Assembly (NCBI GenBank): GCA_002314565.1 | Contig: DCGL01000046.1 | Location: 1-9,592 of the forward strand | Length of the DNA: 9,592 bases | DNA from: Clostridiales bacterium UBA1779 | GTDB lineage: Bacteria > Bacillota > Clostridia > Oscillospirales > CAG-272 | Direction: 5' to 3' | Shown: positions 1 through 6,399 of the stretch, piece by piece | Layout: each line of letters starts with the position of its first letter | How positions within the stretch are numbered: the first letter of the stretch is position 1 | The notes under the pieces: generated by a model | The model's input: the letters and a program-made list of their open reading frames with translations, nothing else | Told to the model about the DNA's origin: nothing | Database searches by the model: none | Position numbers and translations under genes: made by a program

Positions 1-2338
1 GAGCCTTGGTGCCTGCATTGAGTATGTAGTCGAAGCTGTTAATTACAGAACCGGCATTTGTAATACCGCCGGGTACTTCCATAATATACTGACAGCCTTC
101 GCCGGTAATAAATCCGTCTCCGCTGACAAAGATCGTGTTATTTGTCAGAGGCGTGCCGTCGTAATTCTTTACGGCAGAACCGGACTCAAGTGTTACGTCG
201 CGCTTTGTTACTGTAAGATCACCGTTAATCGTATTTATACCACCATAACAATCGGTTACGTCGGTTTCGTAAGGTCCGTCAATATGGTAAATACCATATG
301 AGGTTACGGTATTGGAGCAGGTACCTGCATCGGTAATTGAACCGCTGATTCCTATATTGGTAATCATATCCCCATAAGCGAGGTATCCGGTTACGGTGTA
401 GCCATTGTCTTTCAGCTCTGTACCGTCATACATCTTCGAAGCACTGTCTGCAATAATGTTAAGGGGCTGGGTGCGCTTGGTTACCGTCAGAGTACCGTAC
501 ACTGTTGAAATTGAATAGTTTTCGAGTTTGGTATCGGGTGCAGCTGAATAGTTAAATGTATTCTCAGAACATCCCACAAAAGTCTGGCTTCCGATTACGG
601 TGAATATTGCACCTTCCCCTTCGACAAAGTCGTCACCGGTAATGGTTACGGAGTTATTTGTAAGAGGAGTTCCGTCATATTCCTTTGAAGCGGAAGCGGA
701 GGTAAATGTAAGCTGACGAGGGAAAATTGTTTGAGTTGCTTCGGAAATGGTCGGACCATAGTTCTTTGCATCTTCACCTGCCAATTTATACCCAACGAAT
801 ACTTTTTGGTTATTAACCGCATTCTTTCGAGGATCCAATACTATTGCGGATGAAATGGTAACATCATCACCGGCAATCGCCCCGGAAAGAACGCCTATAT
901 TGTTTATGTGGTAAGCATGTGTTCCGTCATATAATTTATCTGCAATGGCTGTGCTGCATACTTCAATTATTTTTTTGGAAATATCAGCAGTAAAAGCAGA
1001 AGAGGTTACGGCAACATAATTGTTTCTGCTCGCCCCCTGGAGTTTATAAGTAACAGTAACGTTCTTGTTATGCCCGACATTCTTATCGTCGTATTTCGCA
1101 GTGACGGATTCGATACTTACTGAATCTTTTCCGATAATCCCTGAAGAATCAAGCACACCGTTTTCAGTTACCGTTGCTGTTGTCGTTCCGTCATAGATTT
1201 TGTATTCTGCAATAGCGGTGCTGGTTACGTAAAGAGTTTTGGGATTACCGCAGAACGATAATTTCACTCTTGCTTTTTCATAATTTGCGTTATCTATTTC
1301 AGCAATTAACAAATGATTTCCTGCATCTTTTGATCCAAGCTTTAAGGATATAGCGCTATGTAAAGACGTTCCGTCAAACACTAAAGCAGTAAATTGTATG
1401 TTAGCATTATTGGTAATAGAATAATAATGATAACTTCCGTCGTATGTAAATTGAAATGCATCCTCATCAGCAACCGGATTGCCATTAACCAAAATTGTCG
1501 GTGCGGCTGCCTTTGTGATATCCGCCTGAAATGTTTCGTCTAATACACAGTAATTGTCTGCATCAGTCCCCTTGAGTGTGTATCTTATGGTTACTGTTTT
1601 GTCTTCACCTGCATTGGCATCGTCAAATGTGCCGGAAGCAGTATCCAGTTTCACATCGTCACCTGCAATAATATCACCCTGGAGCATACCGGCGTCAACA
1701 TCAGCCGCTGTTTTTCCGTCATAGGTTTTGTTTGCAACGGAGGTTCCCATAACTGAAAGACTCTTCTTGTAAATGGTTGCCGTTTGTTGTTCTTCCTCAA
1801 TGCGGTAATTGCCCGCATCAGAACCCGAGAGTGTGTATGTTATGGTTACTGTTTTGCCTTCACCTGCGTTTTTATTGCTAAACTCAGCGACAGCTGTATC
1901 CAATGAAACAGCCTCCGAACCAATAACTCCTTCAAGCGTACCGGCGGTCACTGTTGCTGCTGTCGTGCCGTCATATTCTTTATCCTCAATCTCTGTTCCT
2001 TTTACTGTAAGTGTCGCGGGAGTAATCTCGAAATATACTGTTTTTGAACCGGAATAATCCCCTTTGCCCGTAATGGTAACCGAAGCAGTGCCGACATTTA
2101 CATTGTTCTGATAACTAAGGGTATAATCGATTCCCTCAACACATTTAATACCGCCTAAAGCGCCAAAATAAACAGACACCTGTGGCACAATGGCATCTCC
2201 GGTGTATGTCTGGTCTTCAATTGTTGCTACGCTACACTCATCCTTGATACTGTTAGCCATTGAAGTTACTTGCATTGCGGTCAGTGCAATCACAATTGTG
2301 AGAACCGACCACAAAATCCGCCGAAAGGTTTTCTTCAT
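1..2338 (-). CDS. Secreted YDG-repeat surface protein, C-terminus beyond the window
   Basis: The reading frame is open from ATG 2338 to the left edge: 779 codons and no stop, so the end of the protein is missing. Residues 1-28 form a signal peptide (K2, K3, R6, R7, a hydrophobic core about 8-24, likely cleavage SMA/N after residue 28). Residues about 40-107 are an Ig-like module (YTGDAIVP, then GTASVTITGKGDYSG). YDG-type repeats follow at about 109-190, 194-275, 369-455 and 458-539, each with YDGT or YDGK, G(K/D)DxV, a K-V-T strand and an NY motif. A degenerate module lies at 278-366. A second repeat class (YDGTPLTNN, GEG, NYSI, LTVTKR) lies at about 541-621, 622-712 and 713-779. GAGG at 2347-2350, 8 nt upstream, supports the start. 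Such repeats usually build extended stalks of adhesins or wall proteins. The anchor (LPxTG, SLH or other) and any functional head would lie outside the window, so the ligand is unknown. Confidence 0.88.
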   Translation of the reverse strand, partial: MKKTFRRILWSVLTIVIALTAMQVTSMANSIKDECSVATIEDQTYTGDAIVPQVSVYFGALGGIKCVEGIDYTLSYQNNVNVGTASVTITGKGDYSGSKTVYFEITPATLTVKGTEIEDKEYDGTTAATVTAGTLEGVIGSEAVSLDTAVAEFSNKNAGEGKTVTITYTLSGSDAGNYRIEEEQQTATIYKKSLSVMGTSVANKTYDGKTAADVDAGMLQGDIIAGDDVKLDTASGTFDDANAGEDKTVTIRYTLKGTDADNYCVLDETFQADITKAAAPTILVNGNPVADEDAFQFTYDGSYHYYSITNNANIQFTALVFDGTSLHSAISLKLGSKDAGNHLLIAEIDNANYEKARVKLSFCGNPKTLYVTSTAIAEYKIYDGTTTATVTENGVLDSSGIIGKDSVSIESVTAKYDDKNVGHNKNVTVTYKLQGASRNNYVAVTSSAFTADISKKIIEVCSTAIADKLYDGTHAYHINNIGVLSGAIAGDDVTISSAIVLDPRKNAVNNQKVFVGYKLAGEDAKNYGPTISEATQTIFPRQLTFTSASASKEYDGTPLTNNSVTITGDDFVEGEGAIFTVIGSQTFVGCSENTFNYSAAPDTKLENYSISTVYGTLTVTKRTQPLNIIADSASKMYDGTELKDNGYTVTGYLAYGDMITNIGISGSITDAGTCSNTVTSYGIYHIDGPYETDVTDCYGGINTINGDLTVTKRDVTLESGSAVKNYDGTPLTNNTIFVSGDGFITGEGCQYIMEVPGGITNAGSVINSFDYILNAGTKA
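1574..1869 (-). repeat. Near-identical DNA blocks in YDG repeats 1 and 2
   Basis: Positions 1574-1614 and 1829-1869 match over 41 nt with about 3 differences. They are offset by exactly 255 bp, or 85 codons, which is the YDG repeat period. The remaining repeats are much more diverged. This suggests a recent duplication or gene conversion between the first two YDG modules. Confidence 0.7.
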
Positions 2339-2392
2339 GTTTTTAACCTCGTTCTATTTTTTGATTTTCAGTGTTTACTGAAATATGCCAAC

Positions 2393-2420
2393 ATTATATC
2401 AAAAGAAAAATCGTTGTCAA
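2393..2420 (-). promoter_or_regulatory. SigA-type promoter of the YDG surface protein gene
   Basis: On the minus strand the -35 TTGACA (2415-2420) and the -10 TATAAT (2393-2398) are both perfect consensus, separated by 16 nt. Transcription would start near 2386, leaving a leader of about 48 nt that contains the GAGG ribosome binding site. No operator is evident. Confidence 0.8.
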
Positions 2421-2480
2421 TACAAAATCAAAAAATAAAACAGATAATTAAGAAAAAAGTTTTATTTGTTAACATTTTAG

Positions 2481-2509
2481 TTGACTTGCATTTAATTTTA
2501 TGTTATAAT
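2481..2509 (+). promoter_or_regulatory. Orphan rightward consensus promoter
   Basis: TTGACT (2481-2486) is followed after 17 nt by a perfect TATAAT (2504-2509). It faces right, divergent from the surface-protein promoter, but no rightward gene begins before 3894. A transcript starting near 2516 could end at the inverted repeat 2662-2734 with its T-run, giving an RNA of about 225 nt. The surrounding DNA is very AT-rich, so a chance match is possible. Confidence 0.45.
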
Positions 2510-2581
2510 TATGATGTTTCCTGCATTTTTTATTTTGTTTTTGCATAATTTGATTCATTTTCTTGCTTGCTTTTCTTATGC

Positions 2582-2617
2582 AAAAAATCGGCAGAGGACG
2601 TCTTTCCCCTGCCGATT
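2582..2617 (-). terminator. Intrinsic terminator of the metal permease gene
   Basis: Arms 2586-2597 and 2606-2617 form a 12-bp stem around an 8-nt loop. One position is a G-U pair in the leftward RNA but an A-C mismatch in the rightward RNA, so the structure favours leftward transcription. Six A residues at 2582-2587 give a U-run after the stem on the minus strand. It lies about 120 nt beyond the permease stop codon, with the REPIN-like repeat in between. Confidence 0.8.
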
Positions 2618-2661
2618 AAGCACAGTATACAGTTAAAAATCAGAATATCAGAGGTACTCCG

Positions 2662-2734
2662 AGATGACAGGGGACGGTTCTTTTGTCATCCCGGTCAATC
2701 ACCGTGATGACAAAAGAACCGTCCCCTGTCATCT
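2662..2734. repeat. REPIN-like inverted repeat (REP doublet)
   Basis: The arms 2663-2690 and 2706-2733 are perfect 28-nt inverted copies, extended by A2662/T2734. After one mismatch, CGGT/ACCG continues the stem to a 5-nt loop at 2696-2700. Each arm is itself an imperfect palindrome, GATGACA...TGTCATC, around a GGGGACGG core. This is the architecture of a REP doublet. From memory, the motif with GGGGACGG and TTTTGTCA is a dispersed repeat in many Clostridia and other bacteria, probably mobilised by IS200-like REP-associated (RAYT) transposases; no transposase gene is in the window. It begins 5 nt from the permease stop codon, before that gene's terminator. T residues at 2734-2740 would make it a terminator for rightward RNA. 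Confidence 0.75.
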
Positions 2735-2738
2735 TTTT

Positions 2739-3785
2739 TTAAAAAATTAGTGAGGCAATAAGACCGCCTGCAACGGCAAGGCCGAGGATTGCAGATACAA
2801 CCAAAACGTTCTTTTTCCACTTCCGGTCACCGCGGTTCATCCTGAAAAAGACCAGCAGACCGACGCCTCCGTTGGCAAGCAAGCCGGCCATCAGAGGTCC
2901 CGCTTTGATAAGTCCGTTAACGTATGCATCAGTGAAAATCACCGATACCGAGCAGTTGGGAATAAGTCCGATAAGTGCTGCCATAAGTTCCCCGACAACC
3001 GGGATGTTGAACGGCAGTGAAGCTATTCGTTCTTCACCGACAAGCTCTACAACAAAACCGAGAATGATTGAAACGACAAGAACGATAGCGCCGATTTTAA
3101 GTGCGTGGACAAGGGCTGCGAGCCATACTTTACCGTGGCATCCGTCTTCGGCATGTCCGTGATTGTGACCGTGTTCATGCCCGTGATGATCACCTTCATG
3201 TCCGTTCCCGTTTTCTGCATCTTCTGCTTTTTCTTCAAATCCGGACTCTTCATCCTGTTCATCATCATCTTCGTCATGATGATGGTGATGGCCGCACATA
3301 CAGTTTTCTCTCTCACAGATTTCGCATATGGTGCCTTCCTTCTCTGCCTCTTTCCCGTGCTTTGAAAGCTCGCGCCGACGCAGTAAATTTAAAAAGTCAA
3401 CCGAAAAACCTGCGACGGTTCCGTACACAATCTTGAATGCAAGAAATGAAATCAACACTGAAAATTTGCCGCTGCTGACAAGAATTGCAAGCATTTCGTC
3501 AGAGGTTGAGAGTATGGCTGCTATGAAAGCTCCGACCGAGATAACTCCGGCAACGTATAAATTCGCAATTCCGCCGGAAATACCGCATTCCGGAATTGCT
3601 CCGAGCAAAGCCCCGAACAGCGGTCCCGCTTTCTTTGATTTTTTTATCAGTCCCAGAGTTTTTTCCCCGGCAAAGTGCTCGATAATTTCCATCAGAAGGT
3701 AGGTAATATATAAGGCAGGGAAAATATAAAGCATATCTTTCAGAGAATCCAGAACAACATCCAAAATAAGTTCGATAATGGTCAT
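2739..3785 (-). CDS. ArsP_2/DUF2899-type metal permease with Cys/His-rich loop
   Basis: This is a polytopic membrane protein of 348 residues from ATG 3785. Its two halves carry matching motifs: GALLGAIPECGISGG (about 56-71) and AALIGLIPNCSVS (about 269-281), typical of the ArsP_2/DUF2899 family of putative heavy-metal exporters, labelled arsenic efflux or putative manganese transporter in databases. The halves are split by a long hydrophilic loop (about 145-218) with four Cys (154, 157, 162, 164), a five-His run (about 166-170), an acidic stretch and a His-Gly-rich segment (about 201-218). The loop probably binds divalent metal; which metal is exported cannot be read from sequence. Starts at TTG 3815 and ATG 3803 are also in frame. 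I prefer ATG 3785 because the family begins just before the first helix and GGAGG lies at 3788-3792, though its 2-nt spacing is short. Confidence 0.8.
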   Translation of the reverse strand: MTIIELILDVVLDSLKDMLYIFPALYITYLLMEIIEHFAGEKTLGLIKKSKKAGPLFGALLGAIPECGISGGIANLYVAGVISVGAFIAAILSTSDEMLAILVSSGKFSVLISFLAFKIVYGTVAGFSVDFLNLLRRRELSKHGKEAEKEGTICEICERENCMCGHHHHHDEDDDEQDEESGFEEKAEDAENGNGHEGDHHGHEHGHNHGHAEDGCHGKVWLAALVHALKIGAIVLVVSIILGFVVELVGEERIASLPFNIPVVGELMAALIGLIPNCSVSVIFTDAYVNGLIKAGPLMAGLLANGGVGLLVFFRMNRGDRKWKKNVLVVSAILGLAVAGGLIASLIF

Positions 3786-3821
3786 TTCCTCCGATTTGTT
3801 CATTATTTTTGTCAAGGGCTA

Positions 3822-3827
3822 TATAAT
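3822..3827 (+). promoter_or_regulatory. Possible -10 element of the comM gene
   Basis: A perfect TATAAT on the plus strand lies 66 nt before the comM start and overlaps the divergent permease promoter. The -35 position (3799-3804, TTCATT) is poor, so this call is weak. GCCGA (3868-3872) and TCGGC (3878-3882) form a small hairpin directly against the comM ribosome binding site. Confidence 0.3.
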
Positions 3828-3851
3828 ACCACACATTTATATAAATTGCAA
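3823..3851 (-). promoter_or_regulatory. Promoter of the metal permease gene, with palindrome in the spacer
   Basis: On the minus strand TTGCAA (3846-3851) and TATTAT (3823-3828) are separated by 17 nt. Transcription would begin near 3816, which makes the TTG at 3815 an unlikely start codon. The perfect 12-bp palindrome ATTTATATAAAT (3835-3846) occupies the spacer and touches the -35. It is a plausible metalloregulator or other repressor site, but AT-rich palindromes also arise by chance. Confidence 0.5.
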
Positions 3852-3893
3852 CATTTATTTTTTAAAGGCCGATATTTTCGGCAGAAAGGCAAC

Positions 3894-5441
3894 ATGCTTT
3901 CATTGGTTTACAGTGCAGGACTGTCCGGAATTGAAAGTTTCACCGTGACAGTCGAAACGGATTCCTATAACGGAATACCAAGCTTCCAGCTTGTCGGTCT
4001 TCCCGACGCAGCAGTCAAAGAATCCCAAGAACGTATACGCAGCGCCTGCCTCAACAGCGGCTTCCGCTTCCCGGAAGGAGGAATTACAGTCAATTTAGCT
4101 CCGGCTGACAGACGCAAGCAGGGCTCCGCCTATGACGTACCTTTGCTCGTCGGTCTGCTTCGAAGTTCCGGGGTGCTGAAAAGCCGAACTCCGCTTTCCA
4201 AAAAGTGCTTCGTCGGTGAGCTGTCTCTGACAGGTGACGTCAGATGTGTCCACGGCGTGCTCTGTATGTGCGCTGCGGCTCTTGAAGCAGGCTTTGAAGA
4301 GTTTTATGCTCCTGCCGAAAACGCTCGCGAGGCGGCGGCCGTAGAAGGTATCAGAGTTTACGCCGTTGAAAATATGCAGCAACTCGTTGCACATCTCAAC
4401 GGCACCTGCCCCATGTCACCCGTGCCGGGTGACATACACGCCTTTGACAAGGCCTATGACGGCGGCATCGACTTTTCCGACGTAAAAGGACAGGCGGCTG
4501 CCAAACGGGCTATGGAAATAGCCGCAGCCGGAGGACATAATATTTTGCTTATAGGCCCGCCCGGGACCGGAAAATCCATGCTTGCAAAGCGGCTTCCGTC
4601 GATTCTTCCTCCGCTGACTTTTGAGGAAGCAATTGAAACGACGAAAATACACTCGGTCGCCGGAACTCTGCCGGCTGACGAGTCGCTGCTGACTACGCGT
4701 CCTTTCCGTTCTCCTCATCACACTATGTCCGCCGTTTCGCTTGTGGGAGGCGGATCCGTCCCCGTACCGGGGGAAATTTCACTTGCCCACAACGGGGTTC
4801 TTTTTCTCGATGAACTGCCGGAATTTCCGAAGCTCGTCACGGATACACTGCGTCAGCCGCTTGAAGACAGAGTGATTACAATAACGCGGGCAATCGGAAA
4901 AGTGCGTTTTCCGTGCTCCTTTATGCTTGTCGCGGCTATGAATCCCTGCCGCTGCGGATATTTCGGCCATCCGACGCGCAAATGCGTATGCTCCCCACAG
5001 GATGTTCAGAGATACATATCGAGAATCAGCGGTCCCCTTCTCGACCGCATTGACATTCAGATTGAACTTCCGTCTATCAGCTATGACGAACTGGCGTCAA
5101 AGAACGAGAAATGCGAAAACTCCGCAGAAATACGCGCACGGGTTATTAAGGCGCGCGAATATATGCGCTCAAGACTTGAAGAATCCGGGCTTCACGGTGT
5201 TTTCTGCAACGCTCAGCTTGACGCCGCAGGTATCAGAAAGACCTGTATTCCGACGCCTGACGCTGAGAAGCTTCTCAAGGACGCATATGACCGTCTCGGC
5301 CTTTCAGCCAGGGGTTACGACCGCGTTATGCGTATGGCGCGTACAATTGCCGACCTTGACCGCAGCGAGTACATCGAGCCGACTCACATTGCCCAGGCAA
5401 TATCTCTTCGCAGCCTTGACAAGAAGTACTGGAACGCATAA
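3894..5441 (+). CDS. comM: ComM/YifB family Mg-chelatase-like AAA+ ATPase
   Basis: The protein has 515 residues, the usual length for the family. Residues about 15-140 are the N-terminal ChlI/Lon-protease-like domain (SYNGIPSFQLVGLPDAAVKE is typical). The AAA+ core has Walker A GPPGTGKS (221-228) and Walker B LFLDE (303-307). NPCRCGY and CVCSP carry a conserved Cys cluster (352, 354, 364, 366). The C-terminal Mg_chelatase_C domain has SARGYDRVMRMARTIADLD (471-489). In Gram-negative bacteria ComM is a hexameric helicase promoting branch migration in natural transformation; the role in Gram-positives is less certain, and no other competence gene is in this window. ATG 3894 is chosen because AGAAAGG lies 4 nt upstream and homologues start with MLS-VYSAGLSG. 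The frame continues upstream to TTG 3846, which has no ribosome binding site. Confidence 0.93.
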   Translation: MLSLVYSAGLSGIESFTVTVETDSYNGIPSFQLVGLPDAAVKESQERIRSACLNSGFRFPEGGITVNLAPADRRKQGSAYDVPLLVGLLRSSGVLKSRTPLSKKCFVGELSLTGDVRCVHGVLCMCAAALEAGFEEFYAPAENAREAAAVEGIRVYAVENMQQLVAHLNGTCPMSPVPGDIHAFDKAYDGGIDFSDVKGQAAAKRAMEIAAAGGHNILLIGPPGTGKSMLAKRLPSILPPLTFEEAIETTKIHSVAGTLPADESLLTTRPFRSPHHTMSAVSLVGGGSVPVPGEISLAHNGVLFLDELPEFPKLVTDTLRQPLEDRVITITRAIGKVRFPCSFMLVAAMNPCRCGYFGHPTRKCVCSPQDVQRYISRISGPLLDRIDIQIELPSISYDELASKNEKCENSAEIRARVIKAREYMRSRLEESGLHGVFCNAQLDAAGIRKTCIPTPDAEKLLKDAYDRLGLSARGYDRVMRMARTIADLDRSEYIEPTHIAQAISLRSLDKKYWNA

Positions 5442-5444
5442 TTT

Positions 5445-5489
5445 AATAACTCAAAAGTTATTGACTTTTCAAAAGTTTCAGTGTATAAT
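5445..5489 (+). promoter_or_regulatory. Promoter and candidate operators of the toxin-antitoxin operon
   Basis: TTGACT (5461-5466) and a perfect TATAAT (5484-5489) are 17 nt apart. AATAACT/AGTTATT (5445-5451 and 5456-5462) overlaps the -35. ACTTTTCAAAAGT (5464-5476) is a second palindrome within the spacer. The nonamer TCAAAAGTT occurs twice (5451-5459 and 5469-5477), 18 bp apart, or nearly two helical turns. This layout fits autorepression by the XRE antitoxin encoded downstream, as is usual in HigBA-type modules. Confidence 0.65.
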
Positions 5490-5505
5490 ATGAAAGGAAA
5501 AGCAA

Positions 5506-5865
5506 TTGCACGAAATTCTTTTTTATAAAACCAAACGAGGAGAAGAACCGGTTATTCAGTTTATCTCGGAACTGCGTAATAACGGCAGCAAAACAAGCAG
5601 GATTAATCTGGTAAAAATTCATGAATACATTCAGGCATTGAGTGTTTTCGGAATTGAAGGTCTTCCGGTAAACTATTCTAAACACCTTTCAGGCGATATA
5701 TGGGAGCTTCGCCCGATACGAAACAGAATTTTGTTTGCTGCAGTTCATAAAGGTAAGTACGTTCTTCTGCATTGCTTTATTAAAAAAACTCAGAAAACTC
5801 CTGCTTGCGAAATAGAGAAAGCCCGCAGAGAGCTGCTGGATTTTATTGAAAGGGGCGGATCCTGA
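5506..5865 (+). CDS. higB: RelE/HigB-family toxin (phage Gp49-like)
   Basis: This 119-residue protein matches the HigB/Gp49-like branch of the RelE/ParE toxin superfamily. Its hallmarks are GDIWELRP (63-70), the following RNRILF strand (72-77), and LLHCFIKKTQKTP (87-99) before an E-I-E-K-A C-terminal helix. Relatives are ribosome-dependent mRNA endonucleases; basic residues such as R69, R72, R74, K93 and K94 are candidate RNA contacts. The start is TTG 5506, with AAAGGA at 5493-5498 and 7-nt spacing; the ATG at 5490 is out of frame. A weak start may keep toxin output low. The gene is first in a toxin-antitoxin operon and ends in a TGATG overlap with the antitoxin start. The symbol is by family resemblance, and activity is inferred. 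Confidence 0.85.
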   Translation: MHEILFYKTKRGEEPVIQFISELRNNGSKTSRINLVKIHEYIQALSVFGIEGLPVNYSKHLSGDIWELRPIRNRILFAAVHKGKYVLLHCFIKKTQKTPACEIEKARRELLDFIERGGS

Positions 5866-6155
5866 TGAATGATAATAAAAATACGGAGTTCAGAAAATGG
5901 TCAGACGTCAGAGAAGATCTTTTTACTGCCGAAGAAATCGCTGAATGTGATCTCAGGGTTGCACTTGTCGGTGAAATGATAAAGTTAAGAAAAGAAAAAG
6001 GACTATCTCAAAAGGAACTGGAAACAATCAGCGGTGTTAAGCAGCCGATAATTGCAAGGATGGAAAAAGGCAGCGCAAGTCCTAATCTTTCAACAGTTAT
6101 TAAATTGCTTGCGGCCATGGGAAAAACGCTATATATCGGCGAGTTAAAAATGTAA
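5865..6155 (+). CDS. higA: XRE-family antitoxin of the HigBA-like module
   Basis: The 96-residue protein has a Cro/C1-type helix-turn-helix at about 36-85, with the recognition region GLSQKELETISGVKQPIIAR (46-65) and then MEKGSASPNLSTVIKLLAAM. The N-terminal 35 acidic residues (DVREDLFTAEEIAE) probably bind and neutralise the toxin. The ATG shares its A with the toxin's TGA stop, and AAAGGGG at about 5849-5855 serves as ribosome binding site, so translation is likely coupled. It should repress its own operon through the palindromes near 5445-5476. The toxin-first order with an HTH antitoxin is typical of HigBA and distinguishes it from classical RelBE. Confidence 0.87.
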   Translation: MNDNKNTEFRKWSDVREDLFTAEEIAECDLRVALVGEMIKLRKEKGLSQKELETISGVKQPIIARMEKGSASPNLSTVIKLLAAMGKTLYIGELKM

Positions 6156-6169
6156 TTTCACGTCTTAAT

Positions 6170-6220
6170 GGGCTGTTTGAACCCCGGACCAAAAACCGGC
6201 GGTATAAGCAGCCCTTTTTC
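6170..6220 (+). terminator. Intrinsic terminator of the toxin-antitoxin operon
   Basis: The outer stem is GGGCTG (6170-6175) with CAGCCC (6209-6214). An inner stem, CCGG (6184-6187) with CCGG (6196-6199), closes an A-rich loop. TTTTTC follows immediately. It starts 15 nt after the antitoxin stop codon. Confidence 0.7.
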
Positions 6221-6272
6221 TTGCCTTTCCAACGTGGATGAGGCTCTCCCGTCTTCCATACCGGAAAGGCAA
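6221..6272. repeat. 10-bp perfect inverted repeat of unknown role
   Basis: TTGCCTTTCC (6221-6230) and GGAAAGGCAA (6263-6272) are perfect inverted copies around 32 nt, with partial inner pairing (TGGA/TCCA). It sits between the toxin-antitoxin terminator and the tmk promoter, so it should not be in the tmk mRNA. It could be a remnant of a small mobile element or a structured region; nothing decides between these. Confidence 0.45.
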
Positions 6273-6330
6273 ACCGTAATCATTACCCCCATCCCTGCAT
6301 ACGCCTGTAGCCTCTGTAAAAAAAGAAATC

Positions 6331-6359
6331 TTGAAAAAAAGACGGTTTGATGATATAAT
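6331..6359 (+). promoter_or_regulatory. Extended -10 promoter of the tmk operon
   Basis: TTGAAA (6331-6336) and a perfect TATAAT (6354-6359) are separated by 17 nt, and TGA directly before the -10 gives an extended -10. Transcription should begin near 6366, leaving a short AU-rich leader of about 34 nt before the start codon. Confidence 0.75.
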
Positions 6360-6399
6360 AATCTATTAATGTTATTATTATGGTAAGGAATTGCGAAAA

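Noticed and set aside
1809..2548. Short rightward frames opposite the surface protein and its leader
   Set aside because: They oppose a long, repeat-structured coding frame with signal peptide and promoter, and have no ribosome binding sites or motifs.
2511..2636. 41-residue hydrophobic peptide frame after the orphan promoter
   Set aside because: Its ATG lies at or before the expected transcription start, there is no ribosome binding site, and its second half is the leftward terminator hairpin.
3047..3436. Several His- or Met-rich frames on both strands within the permease loop region
   Set aside because: They arise from the low-complexity CAT/CAC codon runs of the loop read in other frames.
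3846..3893. Upstream TTG extension of comM
   Set aside because: It has no ribosome binding site and adds 16 residues not typical of the family, whereas ATG 3894 has AGAAAGG at good distance.
6168..6350. 60-codon rightward frame after the antitoxin
   Set aside because: It starts inside the terminator hairpin, lacks a ribosome binding site, has no family motif and ends just before the tmk -10.
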